Assembly (NCBI GenBank): GCA_020402745.1
Contig: JADBYZ010000026.1
Location: forward strand, 62,001-126,000
Direction of reading: 5' to 3'
From: Phenylobacterium sp.
GTDB taxonomy: Bacteria > Pseudomonadota > Alphaproteobacteria > Caulobacterales > Caulobacteraceae
Length of the DNA stretch: 64,000 bases
Part shown: positions 17,849 through 25,746 of the stretch, one piece after another
Layout of the letters: each line of letters opens with the position of its first letter
Numbering within the stretch: the stretch's first letter is position 1
Notes under the pieces: model-generated
What the model saw: only the letters and a program-made list of their open reading frames with translations
Databases searched by the model: none
What the model was told of the DNA's origin: nothing
Made by a program: the position numbers and the translations under genes

Positions 17849-17997
17849 GCCCGACGGCCAAAGGCAGACGGACCTAGGCGGCTATCTGCTGCCGGGAAGA
17901 CCCTCCTCGCGGAAGTTTTCGGCGGCCCCTCGACCTCCCGCCCGTCCTGCCCGTCTGCAGGGCGTTGCGAACCGGGTCGGCAATGGGCTGAGGCCGA

Positions 17998-19230
17998 CTA
18001 GAGTTTGGACTTGAAGAAAGCCCAGGCGATCTCTGCGAAATCGACATCGCGGTTCTGTGATCCGCTCTCCGGCGTGGTGGGGACCAGGACCTTCTGGCTT
18101 GCGACGGGATGCCCCGCACCATCCATCCGCCACCACTCCACGTCAGACGGTCCATGATAAGCCAGCCTGTTGGCCGGCCCGGGATCGGAGGTGTCACCAT
18201 TGAAAACAGTCTGCACAGGGGTCCCTGTAGCGCCGTTCGCCTGGCGCCAGACGTCACGGGTCGCCTCGGCGCTGATCACCTGGCCCCGGGTGCAGTTTCC
18301 GCCCAGGTTGGCCACGCAACCACCTGCATAGGGCATGGCCGGATCCGCCGTCCCATGCACCATGAGGACTGGCAGCCGCCGTGGCGGGGAGGCGCTGCAG
18401 GCGCCCGCCTTGGGGCTCTTGGCCATGTTCCCGTTTGAAGACGCCACCGCAGCGACATTGGCAGGTCCGGCGAGGGCGTAGGAGAGGGTCATCTGCGCCC
18501 CGTTTGAGCCTCCCGCCATGAAGACCTTGGATGTCGGCAGACCATACGCGGTGCGAAGCTGCTCGATCAGGGCGTTGAGGAAGCCGATGTCGTCCGCATT
18601 GCTGGAAGTCTGGTTGTCGGACCTACAGTCATTCCAGCCGGGTGATCCATCCAGCGCCGGCTGACCGCCTGGGTAGACGACGATGAGGCCCTCGCGGTCC
18701 GCCACGTCCCGGAAGACGGAAAGGGGATGGGCGCCGGGATTGGCGATGTTGAGCGCCGCCCCGCCCCCGCCATGCAGGACGAGAACAAGCGCTTTGGGCG
18801 GCCCTGTCAGTCCCGCAGGCGTGTAGACGCGGAATTCGCGGGTCACGCCGCCGACCTGAAGGTTTCCCGGGGCGAGGCCGGGCGGGTAGGGCGCAGAGGC
18901 GACCGTCACGGTCGTCGAGGCGGTGACCGAGCCGGAGGGGTTCGCGGCGGTGAGGACATAGGTCGTGCTGGCTGCAGGCGTAACAGCACGGCTGGAAAGC
19001 CCGTCGACGGATCCGACACCGGGACTGATCGTCACGGAGGTTGCGCCCTGGACAGTCCAGGACAAGGTCACGGACTGACCGGGCTGGACCTGCGCCGGAG
19101 AGGCAGAGAAGGCGGAAATTGCAGGCGCTGACGGGGCCGGCGTCGATCCGCCCCCTCCCCCGCCGCCGCAGGCCGCCAGAAGCACACCGATCATCGGCAT
19201 GATCCACATCCAGATGCTTCGGATCCGCAT
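17998..19230 (-). CDS. Ig-domain esterase lipoprotein (PHB depolymerase / LpqC-like)
   Basis: Exported lipoprotein of 410 residues. The lipobox is LLAAC (Cys21), followed by a Gly7 linker. Residues about 36-112 form a bacterial Ig-like domain (FSASPAQVQPGQSVTLSWTV). The catalytic domain (about 125-410) is an alpha/beta hydrolase with oxyanion region VLHGGGG (151-157) and nucleophile Ser242 in AGGSNGAQ. A later Asp lies in MVHGTADPAMPY and the His in GAGHPVAS. This matches polyhydroxybutyrate-depolymerase/feruloyl-esterase-like proteins. The Ig domain may place the enzyme on a polymer or the cell surface. No partner genes are adjacent. Confidence 0.88.
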   Translation of the reverse strand: MRIRSIWMWIMPMIGVLLAACGGGGGGGSTPAPSAPAISAFSASPAQVQPGQSVTLSWTVQGATSVTISPGVGSVDGLSSRAVTPAASTTYVLTAANPSGSVTASTTVTVASAPYPPGLAPGNLQVGGVTREFRVYTPAGLTGPPKALVLVLHGGGGAALNIANPGAHPLSVFRDVADREGLIVVYPGGQPALDGSPGWNDCRSDNQTSSNADDIGFLNALIEQLRTAYGLPTSKVFMAGGSNGAQMTLSYALAGPANVAAVASSNGNMAKSPKAGACSASPPRRLPVLMVHGTADPAMPYAGGCVANLGGNCTRGQVISAEATRDVWRQANGATGTPVQTVFNGDTSDPGPANRLAYHGPSDVEWWRMDGAGHPVASQKVLVPTTPESGSQNRDVDFAEIAWAFFKSKL

Positions 19231-19414
19231 GGGTCGCGCCTCCCCTTCCAGTCCAGTTGAGGCAACAAACGGCGGCTCACGGCGATTCCGTCGAGGAGGT
19301 TCAACTCCGGGTTGTCCGGCTGTACGGGAAGGAGTGCGGGATGCGGCGCCGCGCCTTGATTAGGGTTTCTGCAGAACCTAAATCCCGCGCGCCTCAGATC
19401 GCAAAGGTGGCGCC

Positions 19415-19777
19415 ATGGCGGATCTCGCCCTGTTCTTCGGTCAGGCCCTCACCGTCGCCGTGGTGATTGCGCTTCTGGTCATGGTCCTCTCCATCTTCTT
19501 CAAATGGCTGCCTCGCCTCGGCCCGACGCGACAAGGCCTGTATCTGAAGTCGGCGACTGAACTTTTCGAAGAGGGTCGCCATTACGATATCCTCCTGACC
19601 TCAGGCCAGCGCCTCACGGCCCTGCGCTTCGAGGGCGTCGTCCAGGCAGACGCCGAGGCAGGGTGGCCTATGGTCACTTTTGTCGTGATGCGGCGGGGTG
19701 ATGGCGGCAAGGTGTTTCTGCAGGCCCACAGCGTGCGCGTCTTCGAAGCGGTCGCGACGACGCCCGACCATGGCTGA
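19415..19777 (+). CDS. small single-pass membrane protein of unknown function
   Basis: Protein of 120 residues with one N-terminal hydrophobic segment (AVVIALLVMVLSIFF, about 15-29) and a soluble C-terminal domain of about 85 residues (VRVFEA near the end). AAGGTGG lies six bases before the ATG. The next gene starts 6 bases after the stop, so this is the first gene of a four-gene cluster running to 21600. I do not recognise the family. Its neighbours look like immunity proteins, so a membrane-linked protective role is possible but speculative. Confidence 0.72.
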   Translation: MADLALFFGQALTVAVVIALLVMVLSIFFKWLPRLGPTRQGLYLKSATELFEEGRHYDILLTSGQRLTALRFEGVVQADAEAGWPMVTFVVMRRGDGGKVFLQAHSVRVFEAVATTPDHG

Positions 19778-19783
19778 CCCGTC

Positions 19784-20656
19784 ATGTCGGAGACGATCGA
19801 ACACTTCATCTATGGAGCGCCTGCGCGGCTGAAGCGCTTTCGCACCACCCTCCCCGCCGGGGTGAGTGTGCGCTCGACACAGGGCGGCTTGATCCTGCGG
19901 GAGACGCTCGACGCCGGATTCGACATCGACTCCGCCATCGCCCGCATCGAGGCGCTCGCAGTCCTCCGGGGCGTTGAGTATGACGGCTGGGGGCGGATGG
20001 TCGAAGCGGCCGATCCGCAGGGCGGGATCGACCTCCAGTCTCAGACCTTCACCGTACGGACGGGCGTGAGGGCGGGGCACGGCTTCGCTCTGCCCTTGCC
20101 GGACGGGCGGTTCGGACACGCGATCCACCTGGGCGGCGACAAACAGGGATACCTCCTGGTCGAGGTCAGCGCCCTCGTAACGGATCAGCCCGCCAGCCCG
20201 GACGACCTGCAGCACGCGCCAAGGCGGTATCGCCAGCCGATCCTGATCTGGCACACCGGCTTCGCCGCCCTGCCCCTTGCAGCCCACGTGAAACTCGCCG
20301 GCCTCCCCCTCGAAATCGCGTTCCGCGACAGCATTGGCTGGCCTGATCCGGACGCAGTGGCGCAACTCGAAAGGCGCTTCAAAGTCGCAAGAACCGATAC
20401 GCCGGAGGGCTGGCGCGCCCTGTTGGGCGCCATGGACCGGTCCGGCGAACGGCTCCCGGGGATCGATGGCTTTTGCCTTGTAGCAGCCCGGGTCGGACGG
20501 ACCGGAGCGCTGAAGCTGATCTGGGATCACGACCCCGTGGAGGCCGCTGACCGCGCCCAGCGGCCAATGCCCTGGCAACCTTCACACATGGACGACGTCA
20601 TCTCGGCTCTGCGCGGGGTGCCGGACTTCATCAAGATGACGGACACCGTGACATGA
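19784..20656 (+). CDS. RraB-like / Imm26-like two-domain protein
   Basis: Soluble protein of 290 residues. The N-terminal 80 residues end in LRGVEYDGWGRMVEA, closely matching the end of the RNase E inhibitor RraB (FDVEYDGWGTYFE). From about residue 95 the sequence GHGFALPLPDGRFGHAI resembles the start of Imm26-type immunity domains, which begin with a G(D)-x-F-x-(I/L)-P-L-x-D-G-R-x pattern. Both halves therefore point to inhibition of a nuclease or toxin rather than to an enzyme; no catalytic motif is seen. It is the second gene of the cluster, six bases after the membrane protein. Both domain matches are from memory and unconfirmed. Confidence 0.75.
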   Translation: MSETIEHFIYGAPARLKRFRTTLPAGVSVRSTQGGLILRETLDAGFDIDSAIARIEALAVLRGVEYDGWGRMVEAADPQGGIDLQSQTFTVRTGVRAGHGFALPLPDGRFGHAIHLGGDKQGYLLVEVSALVTDQPASPDDLQHAPRRYRQPILIWHTGFAALPLAAHVKLAGLPLEIAFRDSIGWPDPDAVAQLERRFKVARTDTPEGWRALLGAMDRSGERLPGIDGFCLVAARVGRTGALKLIWDHDPVEAADRAQRPMPWQPSHMDDVISALRGVPDFIKMTDTVT

Positions 20657-20737
20657 CCCGACTGGTCTTCCGAGACGATTTCCAGACAGCGGCGGTCGTT
20701 CAATCCAGGACATGCGAATGGAAAGTGGAGTGAGACA

Positions 20738-21307
20738 GTGTGCACCTACATCACCCTGATCGCCGCCACCGATGACCTCGACCGGCTGAACGCCGCCCTC
20801 GCCACCCTGGACAGGAGAGGTCAGGTCCGCCGGGCCGAGCGGATCGACACGCCCGGCCTTCGTCCGCTGCTGGCGGCGGACGAGCGGGAGTACCTGATTT
20901 CCCGAAACACCTGCGATTGCGGCGCTTTCTTGGGCAGCGCCCTGCAGCAAGGAGAGGACCCGCCAGAGGCGCGCGCGGCCGAGATCGCGCGGTATCGCCG
21001 CAGGGGCTGGTCTGAGGCGCGGATCGCCCGCGCCATGACCGACAAGGCGCGCGCTGACGCCCGCCCAGCGGGCCGGACACCGAACGAAGACGCCGCCTAC
21101 TGGATCGACCTGCTGACGACGCTCTCAAGGGAGCTTGAACTGAACCGGCTGGCCCTGATGCATCACTTCTACAGCAAGTCCCCCGGGAACGAGCCCGAGA
21201 TCGCGACCCGCCGCAAGGCAGGGCGGATGCGCGAGGCGGCGGAAGTTCTGGCGTCCATGGGGGACGCCGTGATCCATGATTTCGAGACCGGGGAGGCTCT
21301 CAGATGA
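20738..21307 (+). CDS. conserved hypothetical protein with CDCG motif
   Basis: Soluble protein of 189 residues starting at a GTG preceded by GGAGTGAG. It contains a compact Cys motif (NTCDCGAFLG, about residues 58-67), a charged helical middle (AEIARYRRRGWSEARIARAM) and an acidic C-terminus. I do not recognise a named family; the CDCG-x-x-LG pattern looks like a small metal-binding or structural motif. It overlaps the following gene by 4 bases (ATGA) and follows the RraB/Imm26-like gene after an 81-base gap, so it belongs to the same probable unit. Confidence 0.72.
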   Translation: MCTYITLIAATDDLDRLNAALATLDRRGQVRRAERIDTPGLRPLLAADEREYLISRNTCDCGAFLGSALQQGEDPPEARAAEIARYRRRGWSEARIARAMTDKARADARPAGRTPNEDAAYWIDLLTTLSRELELNRLALMHHFYSKSPGNEPEIATRRKAGRMREAAEVLASMGDAVIHDFETGEALR

Positions 21308-21600
21308 CGCACGACATGCGCAACCTGCTGCCGGAACTTCGTAAGATTGGCTTCGGGACCTGGGACCCGCTCGGCCTCATGAGCGCCTGGAGGGATGGCG
21401 AGGCGGTCGCTGACGAGTACGACCGCTACCTGCTGCACGCCTTTTCTGCGGCGGCGAACGGGGCCGACGCGGGGTCGATTTGCGCCCTCCTGCGCGAGGC
21501 GGAGGTTCAGATGGGTCTTGAGGCCGCCGGCCCCGACCCTCGTCGGGAGAAGGTCGCCGACCAGCTTCTGACACTCTCTGGACGGGCGATCGCGAGATAA
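21304..21600 (+). CDS. DUF1871-like small protein (possible immunity protein)
   Basis: Protein of 98 residues with the pattern IGFGTWDPLGL, then ADEYDRYLLHAF and a late EVQMGLEA. The spacing of WDP-(I/L)G, DEYD and MGL resembles DUF1871 and related immunity-type proteins found beside polymorphic toxins. Translation is coupled to the previous gene through an ATGA overlap. There is no signal peptide, membrane segment or catalytic motif. The match is by eye; function is inferred only from the resemblance and the RraB/Imm26-like neighbour. Confidence 0.7.
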   Translation: MTHDMRNLLPELRKIGFGTWDPLGLMSAWRDGEAVADEYDRYLLHAFSAAANGADAGSICALLREAEVQMGLEAAGPDPRREKVADQLLTLSGRAIAR

Positions 21601-21723
21601 GGCCAGCTCCGGCTGAGAGCCTTCACCAGAGTTGGGCGGGCGAAGTCAGCGACCCGCCTTCACGATCATCTTACGATAAGTGAGAATCGGGGACGGGAGG
21701 CCGTACCGCAGCCTTCGCACCCT

Positions 21724-22413
21724 TCAGCCCCCTGCGCGGTGTTCCTTCAGCAACCAGGCCGATGCCGCTGTTGCGGCCAACGCGCCCCCAACCTGTCCGA
21801 GCAGGAACCCGGGGACGGACTCCGGGGCGATCCCCGCGAAGGTGTCGGTCAGGCTCCGGGCGAGGGTGACGGCGGGGTTGGCGAAGGATGTCGAGGCGGT
21901 GAAGCCGTAGGCGGCGGTGATGTAGAGAGCGACCAGGGCGGCCGTGGCCGCCGGGGCGAGGCGCGAGGCGAGGCGGATCACGAGGATCAGGCCGAAGGTG
22001 GCGACGGCTTCCGACAGCACCTGCCCGCCGCCGGACCGCACCTTGTCGGAGACCTGGAACAACGGCAGCTCGAACATGGCGTGGGCGAGGAGGACGCCGG
22101 CGACGGCGGCGAGGACCTGGACCGCGACCCGGGCGAGTGCTTCCCCGGCGGCGAAATCCCGGTCGCGGGCGGCGAGGAGGCTGACGAGGGGATTGAAGTG
22201 AGCGCCGGAGACCGGCCCCAGAAGCGTGATCAGGACCGCCAGCCCGGCGCCGGTCGAGACCGTGTTCAGCAGTAGGGCGATGGCGTCATTCCCGCCGGAT
22301 AGCCGCTCTCCCATGATCCCCGAGCCCACCACGATGGACAGGAGAAGGGCGGTGCCGAGGCCTTCCGCCGCCAGACGCCGGGCCAGACCGAAGTCGGGGG
22401 CCGCCGCCGTCAA
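21724..22413 (-). CDS. aqpS: aquaglyceroporin of the arsenic operon (AqpS-like)
   Basis: MIP-family channel of 229 residues with six hydrophobic segments. The two pore loops are HFNPLVSL (Asn74-Pro-Leu, a variant of NPA) and FANPAVTLAR (Asn179-Pro-Ala with the conserved Arg). Within an arsR-arsC-aqpS operon, such channels replace ArsB/Acr3 and let arsenite formed by ArsC leave the cell down its gradient. The start codon overlaps the arsC stop by 4 bases. The NPL loop is unusual compared with canonical NPA but known among bacterial MIPs, so I take the gene as functional. Confidence 0.9.
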   Translation of the reverse strand: MTAAAPDFGLARRLAAEGLGTALLLSIVVGSGIMGERLSGGNDAIALLLNTVSTGAGLAVLITLLGPVSGAHFNPLVSLLAARDRDFAAGEALARVAVQVLAAVAGVLLAHAMFELPLFQVSDKVRSGGGQVLSEAVATFGLILVIRLASRLAPAATAALVALYITAAYGFTASTSFANPAVTLARSLTDTFAGIAPESVPGFLLGQVGGALAATAASAWLLKEHRAGG

Positions 22414-22913
22414 GGCGCTGTGTCCTTCCCGATCGCCTCCAGCCGGGCCCGGACATCCGGACCGTCGAGGACTTCGGGCGGGAGGGCCAGGAAGTGTTCT
22501 ATGCGACGACGCAGCCGGCGTTCCGCAGCCGCAAAGGCCGCCGCGACCTCGGCCTCTGATCCGGTCACCGCCGCGGGATCCTCCACCCCCCAGTGCGCCG
22601 TGACGGGACGTCCCGGCCAGATCGGGCAGACCTCGCCGGCGGCGTTGTCGCAGACGGTGAAGATGAAATCGATCGGCGCCGCTCCCGGGGCGGCGAACTC
22701 ATCCCAGGACTTGGAGCGGAACTCAGCAGGGTCGAGCCCGAGGGACCGGAGCACGGGATAGGCCCCCGGATTGACCCTGCCGGTTGGGAAGGACCCGGCG
22801 GAGAAGGCGCGGAACCGGTCGCCGCCCAGGCGGCGCAGCAGGCCCTCGGCGATGACCGAACGGGCGGAGTTCCCGGTGCAAAGGAAGAGGACGTTTCGGG
22901 GACGATCCGTCAT
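22410..22913 (-). CDS. arsC: arsenate reductase, LMW-phosphatase / thioredoxin type
   Basis: Enzyme of 167 residues reducing arsenate to arsenite. The P-loop is CTGNSARS (Cys12-x5-Arg18). A second and third Cys (Cys88 and Cys96 in VCDNAAGEVC) correspond to the redox relay of pI258-type ArsC, which is recycled by thioredoxin. The N-terminal half is the low-molecular-weight tyrosine-phosphatase fold. The region after about residue 120 (EAEVAAAFAAAERRLRRR) is a helical extension common in this family. It is the middle gene of the ars operon: 30 bases after arsR and overlapping aqpS by 4. Confidence 0.93.
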   Translation of the reverse strand: MTDRPRNVLFLCTGNSARSVIAEGLLRRLGGDRFRAFSAGSFPTGRVNPGAYPVLRSLGLDPAEFRSKSWDEFAAPGAAPIDFIFTVCDNAAGEVCPIWPGRPVTAHWGVEDPAAVTGSEAEVAAAFAAAERRLRRRIEHFLALPPEVLDGPDVRARLEAIGKDTAP

Positions 22914-22943
22914 GGCGTCAGTTCCGGCTGGAGATGAAGCATG

Positions 22944-23300
22944 TCAGGGCGCGGGGGCGTCCTGGCAGGTCGGGGACAGGTCGGCGCAGATCTCGGGGCG
23001 GCCCTGGCAGCAATCTTCCATGAGGTAGGCCAGGAGACCGCGCATGGCGCCGAAGTCGGCGGAGTAGACGATGGACCGGCCCTTCCGGCGCGACTGGGTC
23101 AGGCCCGCAGCGGTGAGGATGGCGAGGTTCGACGACAGGGTGTTCGGAAGGCTGCCCGTGGTGCGGGCGATCTCGCCGGCGGCAAGCCCCTCCGGACCCG
23201 CCGCGACGAGCCTGCGGAACACCTCCAGGCGCCCCGGATGCGCCAGGGCGCTGAGGGCGGCGACGGCCTCCGCCGTGGGAGTTGAGGCGCTCACGAGCAT
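22944..23300 (-). CDS. arsR: ArsR/SmtB-family arsenite-responsive repressor
   Basis: Winged-helix regulator of 118 residues. The recognition helix region is LPNTLSSNLAILTAAGL (about 51-67), then the wing QSRRKGRSIVYSA. The C-terminal tail carries Cys97-Cys98 in MEDCCQG plus Cys105 and Cys112, a plausible arsenite trap resembling C-terminal-site ArsR proteins rather than the helix-3 CxC type. It is the first gene of the leftward ars operon and should repress its own promoter; a 22-bp palindrome lies 16-37 bases upstream of its start. Confidence 0.92.
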   Translation of the reverse strand: MLVSASTPTAEAVAALSALAHPGRLEVFRRLVAAGPEGLAAGEIARTTGSLPNTLSSNLAILTAAGLTQSRRKGRSIVYSADFGAMRGLLAYLMEDCCQGRPEICADLSPTCQDAPAP

Positions 23301-23315
23301 GGGCTGGCTTTTATC

Positions 23316-23337
23316 TCGATATTTCCGGAATTGTCGA
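23316..23337. promoter_or_regulatory. probable ArsR operator
   Basis: Near-perfect palindrome TCGA-N3-TTCCGGAA-N3-TCGA: all 16 specified bases are symmetric. It sits between the divergent arsR and tauD-like genes, 16-37 bases before the arsR start and 53-74 bases before the dioxygenase start. Its position and dyad symmetry fit an ArsR-family binding site, which could repress both directions. Binding itself is inferred. Confidence 0.65.
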
Positions 23338-23389
23338 ATCTTGAATCCAGGATCATCCTCGGCGCCACACTCGAAACCCCGGGCGCTTC

Positions 23390-24373
23390 ATGCCGACCCT
23401 TCACACCCTGACGACCAGCGATGTCTGGCTGGGCCGCAACATGTCCCGGCGCGACGAATGGCGTCGCATCCTCCGAAACGATGAGGTCGCCGAGCTCATG
23501 GCGGCGCGAACGGCCGCCCGGACCCGGTCAACGGACCGCACGGCCTGGACCCGGGAAGACTTTCCCCTTCCCCGACTGGGCCTTGAAGTCACCGCCTGGC
23601 TGGAGGCCCTCGACCGGGGCCGGGGCTTCCTTCTCCTGAGGGGCCTGCCGGTCGAGGAGATCGGCCCGGAGGCCTCGGCCGACATCTACTGGGGCCTGGG
23701 TCTCCACATGGGACGCGCGGTCTCGCAGAACACGGACGGCGACCTCCTCGGCCATGTCCGGGACACTGGCGCCGACCCCGCCGCCTACGGGGTGCGCCTC
23801 TACAAGACCCGGGCCGAGCAGGACTTCCATACCGACGGCGCCGACATCATCGGTCTCCTCTGCCTGCAGGGGGCGAAGACCGGCGGCGTGAGCCGGATCG
23901 CGAGCTCGGCGGCGATCTTCAACCGACTGCTGTCCGAACGGCCGGAGCTCGTCCCCGCCCTCTTCGAGGCCTTCCCCTTCGATACCCAGGGCCAGCACCG
24001 CCCCGGGACGCCAGCCTGGTTCGCCCGGCCGATCTGCCGGCTGATCGACGGCCGGCTGAACCTCTTCTTCATCCCCTGGTACATCCGCGAGAGCCAACAG
24101 CACGCCGACGCCCCGCGGCTGTCCGCCGAACAGGAAGCGGTCCTCCGATTCATCGAGACCACCGCCAATGACCCCGATCACTTCCTGGACATGGACTTCC
24201 AGCCTGGCGACATCCAGCTGCTGAAGAACGCCTCCATCCTGCACAAGCGCACCGCCTACGAGGACTGGGATGATCCCGCGCGCAAGCGCCACCTGCTCAG
24301 GCTCTGGCTCGTGCAGGAGGAATTCTCTGCGGGCGACTTGGGCCTCCGCGAGGGCGTGCGGGCCCGGAGTTAG
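23390..24373 (+). CDS. TauD/TfdA-family 2OG-Fe(II) dioxygenase
   Basis: Dioxygenase of 327 residues. The Fe ligands are His147 and Asp149 (FHTDGADI) and a distal His in SILHKRTAYED; the 2OG-binding Arg lies in RKRHLLRLW, the classical TauD C-terminal motif. FLLLRGLPVEEI and the YGVRLYKTR stretch match the branch of TauD-like proteins often found in catabolic or secondary-metabolite loci rather than true taurine dioxygenases. It is divergent from arsR across an 89-base gap that holds the palindromic operator, so arsenic-linked expression is possible. The substrate is unknown. Confidence 0.88.
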   Translation: MPTLHTLTTSDVWLGRNMSRRDEWRRILRNDEVAELMAARTAARTRSTDRTAWTREDFPLPRLGLEVTAWLEALDRGRGFLLLRGLPVEEIGPEASADIYWGLGLHMGRAVSQNTDGDLLGHVRDTGADPAAYGVRLYKTRAEQDFHTDGADIIGLLCLQGAKTGGVSRIASSAAIFNRLLSERPELVPALFEAFPFDTQGQHRPGTPAWFARPICRLIDGRLNLFFIPWYIRESQQHADAPRLSAEQEAVLRFIETTANDPDHFLDMDFQPGDIQLLKNASILHKRTAYEDWDDPARKRHLLRLWLVQEEFSAGDLGLREGVRARS

Positions 24374-24374
24374 G

Positions 24375-24391
24375 CGCCGCGACACGCGGCG
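24375..24391 (+). terminator. short hairpin after the TauD-like gene
   Basis: A 7-bp stem (CGCCGCG / CGCGGCG) with an ACA loop begins two bases after the stop codon. No T-run follows, so termination is uncertain. The remaining 280 bases up to the efflux operon contain no credible gene. Confidence 0.35.
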
Positions 24392-24496
24392 GGGGTCTTC
24401 AAGGCGGAATCCCACGTCCTGGTCAGCGAAGATGGCTGGCCGGCGGGCCATGCCGGATGGCGAACCGAGCCTTCACCCGCCTGTGCTCTGTGAATT

Positions 24497-24526
24497 TTGG
24501 ACTTCAGAGTACAGTTCGGCTAAGCA
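24497..24526 (+). promoter_or_regulatory. candidate promoter of the efflux operon
   Basis: A TTGGAC hexamer is followed after 17-18 bases by CTAAGCA in an AT-richer patch about 150 bases upstream of the HlyD-like gene. The match to a sigma-70 type promoter is moderate and untested. Confidence 0.28.
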
Positions 24527-24674
24527 ATAGAAAATGCGTGGGAAAATGACCTGATGGTTGCGTTGAGCCCTTGCCCTTCCTGGCCATTGAGCGGAACATG
24601 TTTTTCCAGCGAGGACTGCGAACCGCCGCTAGACCGGCTGTAAACGTCCCAGAGAACCCGTGGGAGGTCGGCGC

Positions 24675-25742
24675 GTGTCCAAAAAAAAGAAAAAGGCGCC
24701 AGAAGAGCTCCCAGTCGCGCCCCAGAGACGAAGCGGCGTCCCGAGACGCTGGGTCCTGATGATCGCCGGTCCGCTTGTGATCCTGGCTGCGCTGGCCTGG
24801 TACCTGCTGACGCTTGGCCAATTTCAGACCACAGACAATGCCTTCGTCCAAGTCGCGAAGACCCCCGTAGCCCCCTCGATCAGCGGCCGCGTGGTCGAGA
24901 TCTTCGTGCGCGAAAACCAGGCGGTGAAGAAGGGCCAGGTTCTATTCCGCCTGGACGCCCGGGACGCCCGGGCGACACTGTCGGCCGCCGAGGCCGAACT
25001 GGCCTATGCAGAGCAGATGGTTGCTCAACAGCGGGCCTTTTATGGTCGCGAGCAGGCCAACCTGGCCGCAGCCCGTGAGACCCTGCGCTTTGCCGAAGCC
25101 GAGGCCTCACGGCAGGCTGGACTGGCTGCGGCCGGGGCGGGATCGGTTCAGGTAGCCGACCAGGCTAGCCACGCGGCGCGCCTTGCCCGAGAACATCTCA
25201 AGGCGGCCGAGCAATCGGCGGCGGCGGCCCTCGCCGTCCTCGGGGGCGACCCCCAGGCGGGGTCCCGAGCCGCCGCCGTCCTGCAGGCCCGCGCCCAGCT
25301 TGAACGCGCCCGCCTCAACGCTTCTTACACAGAGGTGCTGGCGCCCTCGGACGGCGTGGTCGCCCGCGTCGACCAGCTGCCGGTCGGCGCCTACCTGAAC
25401 GCCTCCCAGGCCGCCTTTTGGCTCCTGGCCGGACGCCCCTGGGTGGAGGCGAACTACAAGGAAGACCAGATCGCCCGGATGCAGGTGGGACAGCCCGTCG
25501 AGATCGACATCGAGGCCTATCCCCAGGACAAGCTCAAGGGCCGGGTGGCCAGTTTCGCCCCCGGGACGGGACAGGCCTTCTCCGCCCTCCCTGCGCAGAA
25601 CGCCACGGGCAACTGGGTCAAGGTCACCCAGAGGCTCCCCGTCCGGATCGAGTTCGACCAGCCCCCGCCGGACATGGCCGCCCGGGCGGGACTGTCCGCC
25701 ACGGTCAAGGTCGACGTGCGGTCCAGCCGTGACAGGGAATAG
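24675..25742 (+). CDS. membrane fusion protein, EmrA/HlyD family
   Basis: Periplasmic adaptor of 355 residues for a tripartite efflux pump. A lysine-rich cytoplasmic N-terminus (five consecutive Lys encoded by an A-rich run) precedes one membrane anchor (about 30-50). Then come the split lipoyl/barrel-sandwich domain (SISGRVVEIFVRENQAVKKG and its return half VLAPSDGVVARVDQLPVGAYL) with a long coiled-coil hairpin between (about 95-215). I chose GTG 24675 because GGGAGG lies eight bases upstream. The gene is followed without gap by an outer-membrane factor and a DHA2 transporter, forming an EmrAB-TolC-like operon. Confidence 0.9.
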   Translation: MSKKKKKAPEELPVAPQRRSGVPRRWVLMIAGPLVILAALAWYLLTLGQFQTTDNAFVQVAKTPVAPSISGRVVEIFVRENQAVKKGQVLFRLDARDARATLSAAEAELAYAEQMVAQQRAFYGREQANLAAARETLRFAEAEASRQAGLAAAGAGSVQVADQASHAARLAREHLKAAEQSAAAALAVLGGDPQAGSRAAAVLQARAQLERARLNASYTEVLAPSDGVVARVDQLPVGAYLNASQAAFWLLAGRPWVEANYKEDQIARMQVGQPVEIDIEAYPQDKLKGRVASFAPGTGQAFSALPAQNATGNWVKVTQRLPVRIEFDQPPPDMAARAGLSATVKVDVRSSRDRE

Positions 25743-25746
25743 GGCC

